From positions 1 to 15,258 of the forward strand of contig URIN01000004.1 of the NCBI GenBank assembly GCA_900547915.1: a DNA stretch of 15,258 nucleotides, written 5' to 3'. Below the pieces are notes generated by a model that saw only the letters and a list, made by a program, of their open reading frames with translations, was not told the origin of the DNA and made no database searches. Source of the DNA: an uncultured Clostridium sp. GTDB lineage: Bacteria > Bacillota > Clostridia > Oscillospirales > Acutalibacteraceae. A program made the position numbers and the translations under genes. Of the stretch, positions 1 through 7,499 are shown in pieces; the stretch's first letter is position 1, and each line of letters starts with the position of its first letter.

Positions 1-34
1 TTCGTCGGCAGCGTCAGATGTGTATAAGAGACAG
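1..34 (+). other. Illumina Nextera adapter contamination (non-genomic)
   Basis: Bases 2-34 match the Nextera Read 1 transposase adapter. They begin TCGTCGGCAGCGTC and end in the 19-nt Tn5 mosaic end AGATGTGTATAAGAGACAG (16-34). Base 1 may be the last base of an i5 index or a stray base. The adapter contains an ATG at 18 that opens in frame with xseA and would give a false N-terminus beginning MCIRDR. Genomic sequence starts at 35. The adapter sequence is known; its presence is read directly here. Confidence 0.97.
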
Positions 35-35
35 A

Positions 36-704
36 CCTGATATAGTGCGTTCTATTCAGCTGCTTGACAGTAGAGGGGATATTGACGTTATAATCGTAGG
101 TCGTGGCGGCGGTTCAATCGAAGATCTTTGGGCGTTCAATACTGAAGAAGTCGCTAGGGCTGTCATCGCCTGCAATACACCAATAGTTTCCGCAGTAGGA
201 CATGAAAGTGATTTTACAATATGTGATTTTGTTGCTGATCTCAGAGCGCCTACGCCAAGCGCGGCGGCAGAACTTGTATGTCCTGATATTAATGTTCAGC
301 TCAACAGGATAAGATCACTTCAATACACAGCTGAACTTTATATAAAGTCTTACGTTGATGAGAATTCACAGCGTTTGAGTGAGATTTGTGATTTTTCTCC
401 TCTTGCGGACGGAGAAGCACTTATTAAACCTTTTTTGGACAGGCTTTTTGAATTAAAAGAGAAAATGAATATGTTTTTCACACAGAAAGCTGAGGTTGAA
501 TTTCATAAATTTTCAGCCCTTGCGGGCAAACTTAACGCTCTTAGTCCGCTTGCCGTTTTAGAAAGAGGATTTGCCGTAGCAAAACAAAACGGTAATGTAA
601 TATCATCGGTATCTGATGCTGACGTAAAGAAAGAACTTGCCGTTTCTTTTTTAGATGGTGAGTTAAAGTGCAACATTACAGAGGTAGTTAATTATGAGCA
701 ATGA
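36..704 (+). CDS. xseA: Exodeoxyribonuclease VII large subunit, 5'-truncated by contig end
   Basis: This is the C-terminal half, about 222 codons, of the large subunit of exonuclease VII. The enzyme degrades single-stranded DNA to oligonucleotides and acts in the cytoplasm in repair and recombination. The catalytic-domain signature is clear: [14 protein letters not shown] at 92-133, then [10 protein letters not shown] and [17 protein letters not shown]. The rest is charged and helical, as expected for the coiled-coil region that binds XseB. It ends with the usual [14 protein letters not shown] element and a small beta-rich tail. Full-length homologues are about 400-460 residues, so roughly half is missing. 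The break coincides with adapter sequence, so it is an assembly boundary and not a pseudogene. The ATG at 18 is adapter and must not be used as a start. The stop overlaps xseB by 11 nt, which suggests coupled synthesis of the two subunits. Confidence 0.96.
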   Translation, partial: PDIVRSIQLLDSRGDIDVIIVGRGGGSIEDLWAFNTEEVARAVIACNTPIVSAVGHESDFTICDFVADLRAPTPSAAAELVCPDINVQLNRIRSLQYTAELYIKSYVDENSQRLSEICDFSPLADGEALIKPFLDRLFELKEKMNMFFTQKAEVEFHKFSALAGKLNALSPLAVLERGFAVAKQNGNVISSVSDADVKKELAVSFLDGELKCNITEVVNYEQ

Positions 705-891
705 AGATATGACATACGAGCAGGCAATTAAAAGGCTTGAAGAAATTGTTGCCTGCCTTGAGAAAAAGGATACTCCTTTAGAGGAAAGTATGAAACTTTT
801 TGAAGAAGGAACAAAGCTTGCAGCTTTCTGCGGTGAAAAACTTACATCGGCAAAACAGAAAATTACCGAACTTACAAAAGATAACGAATAA
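694..891 (+). CDS. xseB: Exodeoxyribonuclease VII small subunit
   Basis: This 65-residue protein is the small subunit of exonuclease VII. Several copies coat the helical region of XseA, and the subunit is needed for a functional complex. The family pattern is present almost end to end: [19 protein letters not shown] (6-24), then [16 protein letters not shown] (27-42) and a helix running to about residue 62. Together these form the two-helix hairpin typical of XseB. Length is normal for the family (60-80 residues). The start overlaps the xseA stop by 11 nt and has an AGAGGT ribosome-binding site at 680-685, 8 nt upstream. Adjacent placement of xseA and xseB is standard in Firmicutes. Confidence 0.96.
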   Translation: MSNEDMTYEQAIKRLEEIVACLEKKDTPLEESMKLFEEGTKLAAFCGEKLTSAKQKITELTKDNE

Positions 892-922
892 GAAACTTTT
901 ATAAAGGAAAGGTTATTCAGTT

Positions 923-1807
923 ATGACGAAACTTGAATTTGATAATATAATGAATAATGACATTTCATTGGTTGAATCACGCCTTACCGAGTTGCTTCCA
1001 AAGTGCTCAAATGGTCAGGATGAAGTTGTTGAAGCAATGAAATACAGTCTTGTAAACGGCGGCAAAAGATTAAGACCTGTTCTTTGCCTAGAATTTGCAA
1101 AAGCTTGCGGAGGAGACAGATTTGACGCGCTCGATTTTGCCTGTGCCGTTGAATATATACACACGTATAGTCTTATTCACGATGATTTACCGTGTATGGA
1201 CGATGACGATATGCGCCGCGGCAAGCCAAGCTGCCACAAGCAATTCGGCGAAGCGACTGCTCTTCTTGCCGGAGATGCGCTTTTGACAAATGCTTTTCAG
1301 ATAGTTGCAGGAGCAGAACTTGATGCCTCTAAAATAGCACTTGCTTGCGGTTTGCTTGCTCAAAACGCAGGCGTGCAGGGAATGGTTGGCGGTCAAGTTA
1401 TTGACCTGAAATATGAAAGTGAAACGCCTGACCTAAGGCAGCTTCTTGCAGTTCACAGACTTAAAACAGGTGCTCTTATTTCTGCAGCTTGTTTGCTTGG
1501 ATGTATTGCCGCAGGAGCAGATGATAAAAAGATTTCTGCCGCATCCGATTTTGCATATGACCTTGGAGTGGCTTTTCAGATTAAAGATGATATTCTTGAT
1601 GTGACGGGCAACAGTGAGGAACTTGGCAAACCAGTGGGTTCTGATGAGGAAAATAATAAAACAACATATGTTACTCTCAGAGGTATTGAAAACGCACAGA
1701 AAGATGTTGAAAAGCTTACTTCTGCCGCTATTTCAAGGCTATCTGAGTTTCAGAACACGGAGTTCCTTGAAGCTCTTTCACTTTATCTGGTAAACAGAAA
1801 CAAGTAA
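923..1807 (+). CDS. ispA: Farnesyl diphosphate synthase (short-chain trans-prenyltransferase)
   Basis: The 294-residue enzyme condenses isopentenyl diphosphate with DMAPP and then GPP to give farnesyl diphosphate, the precursor of undecaprenyl phosphate and quinone side chains. Visible motifs are GGKRLRP (46-52, diphosphate binding), the first Asp-rich motif DDLPCMD (87-93) with the two-residue insertion of bacterial type II FPP synthases, GDALL (118-122), KTGALI (181-186) and the second Asp-rich motif DDILD (222-226) followed by GKPVGSDE. Tyr82, five residues before the first motif, matches the chain-length-limiting Tyr of bacterial FPP synthases and supports a C15 product; this specificity is inferred. 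The ATG at 923 is preceded by the purine-rich AAGGAAAGG (904-912). It sits 31 nt after xseB and before dxs, as in other Firmicutes. A GGPP synthase is less likely. Confidence 0.93.
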   Translation: MTKLEFDNIMNNDISLVESRLTELLPKCSNGQDEVVEAMKYSLVNGGKRLRPVLCLEFAKACGGDRFDALDFACAVEYIHTYSLIHDDLPCMDDDDMRRGKPSCHKQFGEATALLAGDALLTNAFQIVAGAELDASKIALACGLLAQNAGVQGMVGGQVIDLKYESETPDLRQLLAVHRLKTGALISAACLLGCIAAGADDKKISAASDFAYDLGVAFQIKDDILDVTGNSEELGKPVGSDEENNKTTYVTLRGIENAQKDVEKLTSAAISRLSEFQNTEFLEALSLYLVNRNK

Positions 1808-1825
1808 TCCGTAAACCCCTTGAAG

Positions 1826-1854
1826 TTGAATTTTTGTTTTCTTAGTGATATTAT
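1826..1854 (+). promoter_or_regulatory. Possible internal sigma-A promoter upstream of dxs
   Basis: TTGAAT (1826-1831), a 17-nt spacer and TATTAT (1849-1854) resemble a housekeeping promoter, matching 4 of 6 and 5 of 6 consensus positions. It lies in the 69-nt ispA-dxs gap, the longest gap in the first gene cluster, and would start transcription near 1861, about 16 nt before the dxs start. In AT-rich DNA such matches occur by chance, so this is a candidate only. Confidence 0.35.
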
Positions 1855-1876
1855 TTCAGTGAAAAGAGTTGATTAG

Positions 1877-3733
1877 GTGTCTGTATTAGATAAAGTTAAT
1901 TCACCAAAAGATTTAAAACAACTTTCTGATGAAGAATTAGATGAGCTTTGCGCAGAAATACGTGAACTTCTTATAAATACAGTTTCAAAAACTGGTGGCC
2001 ATCTTGCCTCGAATCTGGGAGTTGTTGAGCTTACAGTTGCTATTCATAAGGTATTTAACAGCCCTGTCGATCAAATAGTTTTTGATGTTGGTCATCAGTG
2101 CTATACTCATAAGATTTTGACTGGCAGGAAGGAACAGTTCTGTACACTTCGCACAGAAAACGGTATCAGTGGTTTCACTAGACCTAATGAAAGTGAACAT
2201 GATATTTTTTCCAGCGGCCATTCAAGTGTATCTGTAAGTCAGGCAATAGGACTGGCTAAAGCAAAGCAGATAAAGAATGAAAAGGGCAAAGTAGTAGCAA
2301 TAATAGGAGACGGCGCGCTGACAGGCGGACTTGCATATGAGGCGTTAAATAACTGTGCCAGTGACAATCACAGCAATCTTATTGTTATTCTTAACGACAA
2401 TAAAATGTCTATTAGCCAAAATGTCGGCAGTATGGCAAAACACCTTACTAATGTCAGAACTTCTAAGCGTTATGCTACATTTAAATCGAAAGTAAGGAAA
2501 GCGATATTTCATATTCCTAAAATCGGAAATCAGTTAAACAGGTTTCTCACTGCCGTGAATGGAGCGTTGAGAAGAAAAATATATCATAACGCAACGTTCT
2601 TTGAAGATCTTGGATTTAGATATTACGGTCCAATTGACGGGCATGACATAGATGCGCTTGTGGCTGCTCTGGAAACGGCTAAAGCTCACAATCATTCTGT
2701 TTTAGTTCATGTAAATACTGTTAAGGGTAAAGGATATAATCCTGCAGAAAAAAATCCCACACAATTTCACGGTATAGGTCAGTTTGATGTAGAAACAGGT
2801 GAACCTAAGTCTAGTGGAGAGACGTTTTCCTCAACATTTGGGAAAATTGTCTGCGATCTTGCCTCACATGATTCAAGGATATGCTGCATTACTGCCGCTA
2901 TGGCTGAGGGAACAGGACTTTCTCAGTTCAGAAAAGAGTACCCGAAAAGGTTTTTCGATGTTGGAATTGCTGAACAGCATGCTGTTACTTTTGCAAGTGG
3001 TCTTGCAAGGAACGGAATGATACCAATCTTTGCGGTTTATTCTACTTTCCTTCAGCGTTCATATGACCAGCTAATTCACGATGTCGCAATGCAGGGACTA
3101 AAAGTAGTATTCGGAATAGATAGAGCCGGCTTTGTTGGTGAAGACGGTGAATCCCATCAAGGTGTATTTGATACTGCATATTTAAATAGTGTACCAGATC
3201 TTACTATTTATGCACCTTCGGATTATGAGGAAATGGCTCTTATGTTTGTAAAAGGTATTTATCGTGATAAAGGAGCTGTTGCAGTCAGATATCCAAGAGG
3301 TAAAGCAGGAATGATGCCTGAAGGATATACTTATGAAAAACAGGACGCATCTGTATTCGGAGATACTGCTGCAAAAAACTGTATTGTAGCTTATGGCAGA
3401 GAATTCAGTCAGTGTTATGAAGCATACAAACAGCTTGATGATACTTTTATAATCAAACTTAATAAAATCAAGCCTATTAGTGATGAGACCGTTTTGCTTG
3501 CAAAAGATGCAGAAAATGTCTTTTTCTTTGAGGAAGGCATTAGAACAGGCGGTGTAGGTGAAGCATTTGCTTCAAGGCTTGAAGAAAACGGAGTTAATAT
3601 TAATTTCAAACATATTGCAATAGATGACGAGTTTATAAAACAAGCGTCAGTCGATTCACAGCTAAAAAAATATAAGCTTGATACAGACGGCGTTTTGGAA
3701 GTGGTAAGGCATGAGCAAGAAAATCAGGCTTGA
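1877..3733 (+). CDS. dxs: 1-deoxy-D-xylulose-5-phosphate synthase
   Basis: Dxs makes DXP from pyruvate and glyceraldehyde 3-phosphate using thiamine diphosphate. It is the entry step of the MEP isoprenoid pathway and also feeds thiamine and pyridoxal synthesis. At 618 residues it has the usual length. Motifs in order are GGHLASNLGVVE (40-51), the ThDP/Mg site GDGALTGG (144-151) followed by NDNKMSIS (173-180), YYGPIDGHD (249-257), and the pyrimidine-binding domain with DVGIAEQHAV (361-370, Glu366 the catalytic glutamate). GEDGESHQGVFD (421-432) follows, and a C-terminal transketolase domain completes the protein. The start is GTG at 1877. An in-frame TAG at 1874-1876 rules out any longer form, and an AG-rich stretch (1861-1868) serves as a weak ribosome-binding site. 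The 3' end overlaps tlyA by 23 nt. Its position next to ispA links precursor supply with chain elongation. Confidence 0.97.
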   Translation: MSVLDKVNSPKDLKQLSDEELDELCAEIRELLINTVSKTGGHLASNLGVVELTVAIHKVFNSPVDQIVFDVGHQCYTHKILTGRKEQFCTLRTENGISGFTRPNESEHDIFSSGHSSVSVSQAIGLAKAKQIKNEKGKVVAIIGDGALTGGLAYEALNNCASDNHSNLIVILNDNKMSISQNVGSMAKHLTNVRTSKRYATFKSKVRKAIFHIPKIGNQLNRFLTAVNGALRRKIYHNATFFEDLGFRYYGPIDGHDIDALVAALETAKAHNHSVLVHVNTVKGKGYNPAEKNPTQFHGIGQFDVETGEPKSSGETFSSTFGKIVCDLASHDSRICCITAAMAEGTGLSQFRKEYPKRFFDVGIAEQHAVTFASGLARNGMIPIFAVYSTFLQRSYDQLIHDVAMQGLKVVFGIDRAGFVGEDGESHQGVFDTAYLNSVPDLTIYAPSDYEEMALMFVKGIYRDKGAVAVRYPRGKAGMMPEGYTYEKQDASVFGDTAAKNCIVAYGREFSQCYEAYKQLDDTFIIKLNKIKPISDETVLLAKDAENVFFFEEGIRTGGVGEAFASRLEENGVNINFKHIAIDDEFIKQASVDSQLKKYKLDTDGVLEVVRHEQENQA

Positions 3734-4517
3734 CATTGCTGTTTATGAGCAGGGATATGCCCCAAGTAGGGAAAAGGCAAAAGCAATCATAATGGCTGGT
3801 CAGGTGTACGTAAATAATCAAAAAGTGGATAAAGCAGGTTTTGAGCTTAAGGACGGAGATACTCTTGAAGTCCGTGGTAATACACTTAAATATGTAAGCC
3901 GCGGGGGTCTGAAACTTGAAAAAGCAATGCAGTGCTTTCCAATTGATCTTAACGGAAAGATCTGTATGGATGTAGGGGCTTCAACAGGAGGTTTTACTGA
4001 CTGCATGCTTATGAACGGCGCTTCAAAAGTATATTCAATAGATGTAGGTTACGGTCAGCTTGCGTGGAAACTTAGATGTGACGAAAGAGTTGTAAATCTA
4101 GAGCGCACAAATTTCCGTTATGTTGATGATACATTGATAAAAGATGCTATAGATTTTGCAAGTGTTGATGTATCGTTTATTTCGTTAAAACTAATTTTTC
4201 CAAATCTTCATAAGCTTCTAAAGCCCGGTGCTTACGCTGTTTGTCTTATAAAGCCCCAATTTGAAGCAGGGAAAGACAAAGTAGGCAAAAAAGGTGTTGT
4301 AAGAGATAAAACTGTTCACCTTGAGGTTGTGGACAGAGTTATGCATGAAGCTGTTGAGGCAGGCTTTTCAGTGTTAGGACTTGATTTTTCACCTGTAAAA
4401 GGGCCTGAGGGAAATATTGAATATTTAATGTGGATCTCGTCAAATGAAGAACCTTATATTTCTGAAAATATAAGTGCCGCTGAAATTGTTGATAGATCAC
4501 ACGAGGAATTGCAATGA
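3711..4517 (+). CDS. tlyA: TlyA family rRNA methyltransferase (S4 + FtsJ-like domains)
   Basis: The 268-residue protein combines an N-terminal S4 RNA-binding domain (about 5-55: RLDIAVYEQGYAPSREKAK, then GQVYVN) with an FtsJ-like SAM-dependent methyltransferase domain. The linker motif YVSRGGLKLEKA (61-72) and the SAM loop MDVGASTGGFTDCML (86-100) are diagnostic. Candidates for the family's K-D-K-E tetrad are Lys68, Asp153, Lys181 (IKPQFE) and Glu237 (GNIEYL). Characterised TlyA proteins 2'-O-methylate rRNA. The old label 'hemolysin' for this family is misleading, and the exact target here is unknown. The start overlaps dxs by 23 nt, with a weak GGAAGTGG site (3697-3704). The end overlaps nadK by 4 nt (ATGA). 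This is the position of yqxC in the Bacillus cluster. Confidence 0.93.
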   Translation: MSKKIRLDIAVYEQGYAPSREKAKAIIMAGQVYVNNQKVDKAGFELKDGDTLEVRGNTLKYVSRGGLKLEKAMQCFPIDLNGKICMDVGASTGGFTDCMLMNGASKVYSIDVGYGQLAWKLRCDERVVNLERTNFRYVDDTLIKDAIDFASVDVSFISLKLIFPNLHKLLKPGAYAVCLIKPQFEAGKDKVGKKGVVRDKTVHLEVVDRVMHEAVEAGFSVLGLDFSPVKGPEGNIEYLMWISSNEEPYISENISAAEIVDRSHEELQ

Positions 4518-5371
4518 TTTTTTCAGTTTTTGCTAATTTTGATAAAAATGAGATACGCGCTATGGCAGACGGTGTTATAAAAGTACTGTCTGGCCCGCAA
4601 AACAGACTGGCGTTTCATGAAAAATACAGATATCTTTTCAGCGATTATAACTGTGATTTTCTTCCTGAATCTGAACTTTACAGAGTGTGTGATATAGCTG
4701 TTGTGCTTGGCGGCGACGGAACTACTATGAAAGTGGCTAAGAAAGCTGCAATTAACGGCAAGCCTGCTCTTGGTATTAACGGAGGAAGGCTTGGATTTTT
4801 AAGTGCTGTTGAGCGTAATGAGCTTCATTTACTTGAAAAAGTTCTTAAAGGTGAATATACAGTTAATGAGCGTATTATGTTAAAAGCTGATGTAATTAAA
4901 AATGGTGAAATTATTAGCCATAATCACTGCTTGAATGATGCCGTACTTTCAAGAGGAGATTTTGCAAGGCTGATTGATATAGATATAAAATCAGACAAAA
5001 CAGATATGCTCAGCGTTAGGGCGGATGGTGTTATTATTTCGACTCCAACAGGTTCTACGGCATATTCACTTGCTGCGGGAGGCCCTATTCTTAGTCCCGA
5101 TTTAAACTGCTTTGTTATTACGTCAATTTGTCCTCATTCGCTTATGGACAGAAGCATTGTTGTTAATTCAAAATTCGCGCTTAATATTTCTGTAAGTAGT
5201 GATGTTTCAAATAATGCAATTTTGACTTGTGATGGTGAGTCACCATTCGAGGTTGACAGCGATTGTACTGTATCCGTTTCTCTTTCAAATTACAAAGCAA
5301 AGCTAATAAAAGTTAAACCCGATAATTTTTATCAGACTGTCAAAAAGAAGATTATCGAGAGAGGTTCGTAA
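4514..5371 (+). CDS. nadK: NAD kinase
   Basis: NadK phosphorylates NAD to NADP using ATP or polyphosphate and sets the size of the cytoplasmic NADP(H) pool. The 285-residue length is typical. Key motifs are GGDGT (66-70), the catalytic/NAD-binding signature, then GINGGRLGFL (87-96) and the Gly-rich TPTGSTAYSLAAGGPI (177-192). The short 'NE/D' motif reads Asn141-Asp142 within LNDAVLSRG, the less common Asp form. The C-terminal ICPHSLMDRSIVV stretch (205-217) is also characteristic. An internal ribosome-binding site GAGGAA (4503-4508) precedes the ATG, which overlaps the tlyA stop by 4 nt. Placement between tlyA and argR is the clostridial arrangement and is absent from the Bacillus subtilis cluster. 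Confidence 0.96.
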   Translation: MIFSVFANFDKNEIRAMADGVIKVLSGPQNRLAFHEKYRYLFSDYNCDFLPESELYRVCDIAVVLGGDGTTMKVAKKAAINGKPALGINGGRLGFLSAVERNELHLLEKVLKGEYTVNERIMLKADVIKNGEIISHNHCLNDAVLSRGDFARLIDIDIKSDKTDMLSVRADGVIISTPTGSTAYSLAAGGPILSPDLNCFVITSICPHSLMDRSIVVNSKFALNISVSSDVSNNAILTCDGESPFEVDSDCTVSVSLSNYKAKLIKVKPDNFYQTVKKKIIERGS

Positions 5372-5374
5372 GTT

Positions 5375-5839
5375 ATGAAAAAAAGAAGACTTGCCAAAAT
5401 AATCGAACTTATTAATGAATATAATATTGAAACACAGGAAGAGCTTCAGGCTTATCTTAGAGAAAGCGGTTTCGATGTTACACAGGCAACAATTTCAAGG
5501 GATATAAAGGAATTAAGGCTTGTAAAAGAACTTTCTGATGAAAGCAGATATGTTTATTCAACGGGAGTTAAAGAGGCACGTTCAGAAGCTGATTTCAGAA
5601 TGAGCGGTATTTTCAGCGAATCTATAATCAGTGTTGATTATGCTACAAATATGGTGTGCATCAAATGTTGCGCAGGCACCGCAGGTGCTGTTTGTGCCGC
5701 AATTGATTCTTCAAGGTGGACAGGTGTTCTTGGCACTATTGCTGGAGACGATACAATTTTTGTTCTTTGCAGAAACGAAAAGGCAGCACGTGTTTTTACT
5801 TCAAATTTGGAGAAAGTTATAAATGTTAAAAACTCTTGA
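5375..5839 (+). CDS. argR: Arginine repressor (ArgR/AhrC family)
   Basis: A 154-residue DNA-binding regulator that, in this family, hexamerises with bound L-arginine to repress arginine synthesis and often activate catabolism. The N-terminal winged helix-turn-helix spans about 1-65, with the recognition helix in TQATISRDIKEL (36-47). The C-terminal oligomerisation and arginine-binding domain carries GTAGAVCAAID (101-111) and VLGTIAGDDTIFV (118-130), where the two Asp residues contact arginine in known structures. Length is normal. The start lies 3 nt after nadK with a GAGAGAGG site (5357-5364), and the stop overlaps recN by 17 nt. The argR-recN pairing is highly conserved in Firmicutes. No arginine biosynthesis gene lies in this window, so its targets are elsewhere. 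I did not identify a convincing ARG box here. Confidence 0.96.
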   Translation: MKKRRLAKIIELINEYNIETQEELQAYLRESGFDVTQATISRDIKELRLVKELSDESRYVYSTGVKEARSEADFRMSGIFSESIISVDYATNMVCIKCCAGTAGAVCAAIDSSRWTGVLGTIAGDDTIFVLCRNEKAARVFTSNLEKVINVKNS

Positions 5840-7499
5840 TATTGAAAATATTGCGGTAATAGAAAAAGCTCAAATTGAATTTTCCGAAGGTTTTAATGTT
5901 CTTACCGGTGAAACGGGTGCGGGTAAATCAATTGTAGTTGATTCGATTAATGCTATACTTGGTGAACGTACTTCAAGGGAACTTGTCCGCAATGGTGCGG
6001 ATTTTGCGTTTGTATCTGCTCTTTTTACTGATATAAACGATACTGTTAAAAGCAAGCTGACTGAACTTGGTTATTCGCCTGAGGAGGATAGCTCACTTCT
6101 TTTGACAAGGCGAATAAGCAGTGACGGAAAATCGTCCTGTAAAATAAACGGCAGGGCGGCAACTGTTTCAGTTTTACGTGAAATAGGGGAGACACTTGTA
6201 AATATCCACGGTCAGCATGACAGTCAGTCGCTATTAAATCCGGATTGCCATTATAAGTTTATTGATATGCTTTCGGGCGGTAATGGGCTGAGAGACGAAT
6301 ATAAGAAAGCTTTTTCGGATTTTATTCATATTCGCAGACGTTTAAAGCAGCTAACTGTTCAGGCGGAAAAGGATGACAACAACACAGAACTCCTTGATTT
6401 TCAAATCAAAGAGCTTGAAAACGCTGATATAAAAATAGGTGAAACAGAAAGACTTACTGCCCGAAAAAAAGCTCTTGAAAATGCTGACGGAGCGCTTGTG
6501 GCGTACAATGCCGTTCTTTCCGCTATCAGCGGAGATGATGAGGTTGCAGGTGTAAAACTGTCACTTGCAGGCGTTGCCAATGAAATTGAAAAATATTCTG
6601 ATGTTTCAGAAGATACCTCAAAGGCTTATTCACTTCTTCAGAATATAGATGATGAACTTGAAACCGTAAAAAGTCTTGTTGAAAGAGCAGCACAGTCACT
6701 TGATTTCGATCCTGATGAAAAGGAAAAAATTGATGAAAGACTGGATCAGCTATACAGACTGGGCAAAAAATACGGAAATACAGAAGAAGAAATGCTCCAG
6801 AGCCTTGAGACCGCAAAGAAAAAAAGAGCGCTGATAAATACTGATGAAGAAGAACTTGAAAAGCTGACCGGTGAGTATGACAAAGCTTTTGAGAAAGTTG
6901 AGAAACTCGCTGAAAAACTTTCTGATTTAAGGAAAAAAACTGCTCTGAAATTTGAATCCGATGTCAAGTCCCAGCTTGAATTTCTTGATATGCCTAAAAT
7001 AAGTTTTAAAGTTAAGTTTGAAAAAGGCATTCTTTCTTCAGTCGGTACGGATAAAATTGAGTTTCTTATTTCTACAAATCCTGGTGAACCGCCGAAACCG
7101 CTTGCAAAGATAGCATCAGGCGGCGAACTTTCAAGAATAATGCTTGCAATAAAAAATATTTTAGCCTATAATGATACGGTCGATACTTTGATCTTTGACG
7201 AAATTGATACCGGTGTATCAGGCAGAGCAAGTGTTAAAATCGGAATGAAGCTTAAATCCGTTTCAAAAAGCACACAAGTCATAACGGTAACACATTCCGC
7301 GCAGATAGCCGCTTTTGCAAATACGCACTTTTTAATTCAGAAAGACTATGAAAACGGCAGAACTTACACAAGGGTAACTACTCTTGATTTTGTAAAAAGA
7401 AAATATGAGCTTGCCAGAATAATGGGTGGGCTTCAGATTACCGATGCTCTGCTTGCAGGTGCGGAGGAAATGTTAAAAAATGCTGAGGAGGACAGATAA
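5823..7499 (+). CDS. recN: DNA repair protein RecN (SMC-like ATPase)
   Basis: RecN is an SMC-like ATPase that acts early at DNA double-strand breaks. At 558 residues it matches the family (about 550-575). The N-terminal half-site has Walker A GETGAGKS (29-36) and the RecN-typical VNIHGQHDSQSLLNP (126-140). The central part, about 155-385, is charged, heptad-rich and lysine/glutamate-rich, as expected for the coiled coil. The C-terminal half-site has the ABC signature ASGGELSRI (431-439), Walker B with D-loop TLIFDEIDTGVSG (455-467), and the switch histidine in TVTHSAQIAAFA (488-499). The start overlaps argR by 17 nt, with GGAG at 5809-5812. The TAA stop is directly followed by the tyrS ATG. 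In sporulating relatives the next genes are normally spoIVB and spo0A; they are absent here. Confidence 0.97.
   Translation: MLKTLDIENIAVIEKAQIEFSEGFNVLTGETGAGKSIVVDSINAILGERTSRELVRNGADFAFVSALFTDINDTVKSKLTELGYSPEEDSSLLLTRRISSDGKSSCKINGRAATVSVLREIGETLVNIHGQHDSQSLLNPDCHYKFIDMLSGGNGLRDEYKKAFSDFIHIRRRLKQLTVQAEKDDNNTELLDFQIKELENADIKIGETERLTARKKALENADGALVAYNAVLSAISGDDEVAGVKLSLAGVANEIEKYSDVSEDTSKAYSLLQNIDDELETVKSLVERAAQSLDFDPDEKEKIDERLDQLYRLGKKYGNTEEEMLQSLETAKKKRALINTDEEELEKLTGEYDKAFEKVEKLAEKLSDLRKKTALKFESDVKSQLEFLDMPKISFKVKFEKGILSSVGTDKIEFLISTNPGEPPKPLAKIASGGELSRIMLAIKNILAYNDTVDTLIFDEIDTGVSGRASVKIGMKLKSVSKSTQVITVTHSAQIAAFANTHFLIQKDYENGRTYTRVTTLDFVKRKYELARIMGGLQITDALLAGAEEMLKNAEEDR
7485..7491 (+). 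promoter_or_regulatory. Strong ribosome-binding site for tyrS
   Basis: GAGGAGG, lying inside the last codons of recN, is 8 nt upstream of the tyrS ATG at 7500 and is the strongest Shine-Dalgarno sequence in the first gene cluster. It fixes the tyrS start. It also suggests that tyrS is translated at a higher rate than its upstream neighbours, although it probably shares their transcript. Confidence 0.7.

Noticed and set aside
16..34. Tn5/IS50-type mosaic end that might mark a transposon
   Set aside because: It is embedded in the complete Nextera adapter at the very edge of the sequence, so it comes from library preparation.
5232..5246. 15-nt palindrome ATGGTGA-G-TCACCAT, possible operator
   Set aside because: It encodes a conserved-looking part of NadK inside the gene, with no promoter nearby; chance is the simpler explanation.
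6526..7030. Overlapping minus-strand open frames opposite recN
   Set aside because: They are low-complexity antisense shadows (Ser/Phe-rich) of the Lys/Glu-rich RecN coiled coil with no ribosome-binding site or recognisable motif.
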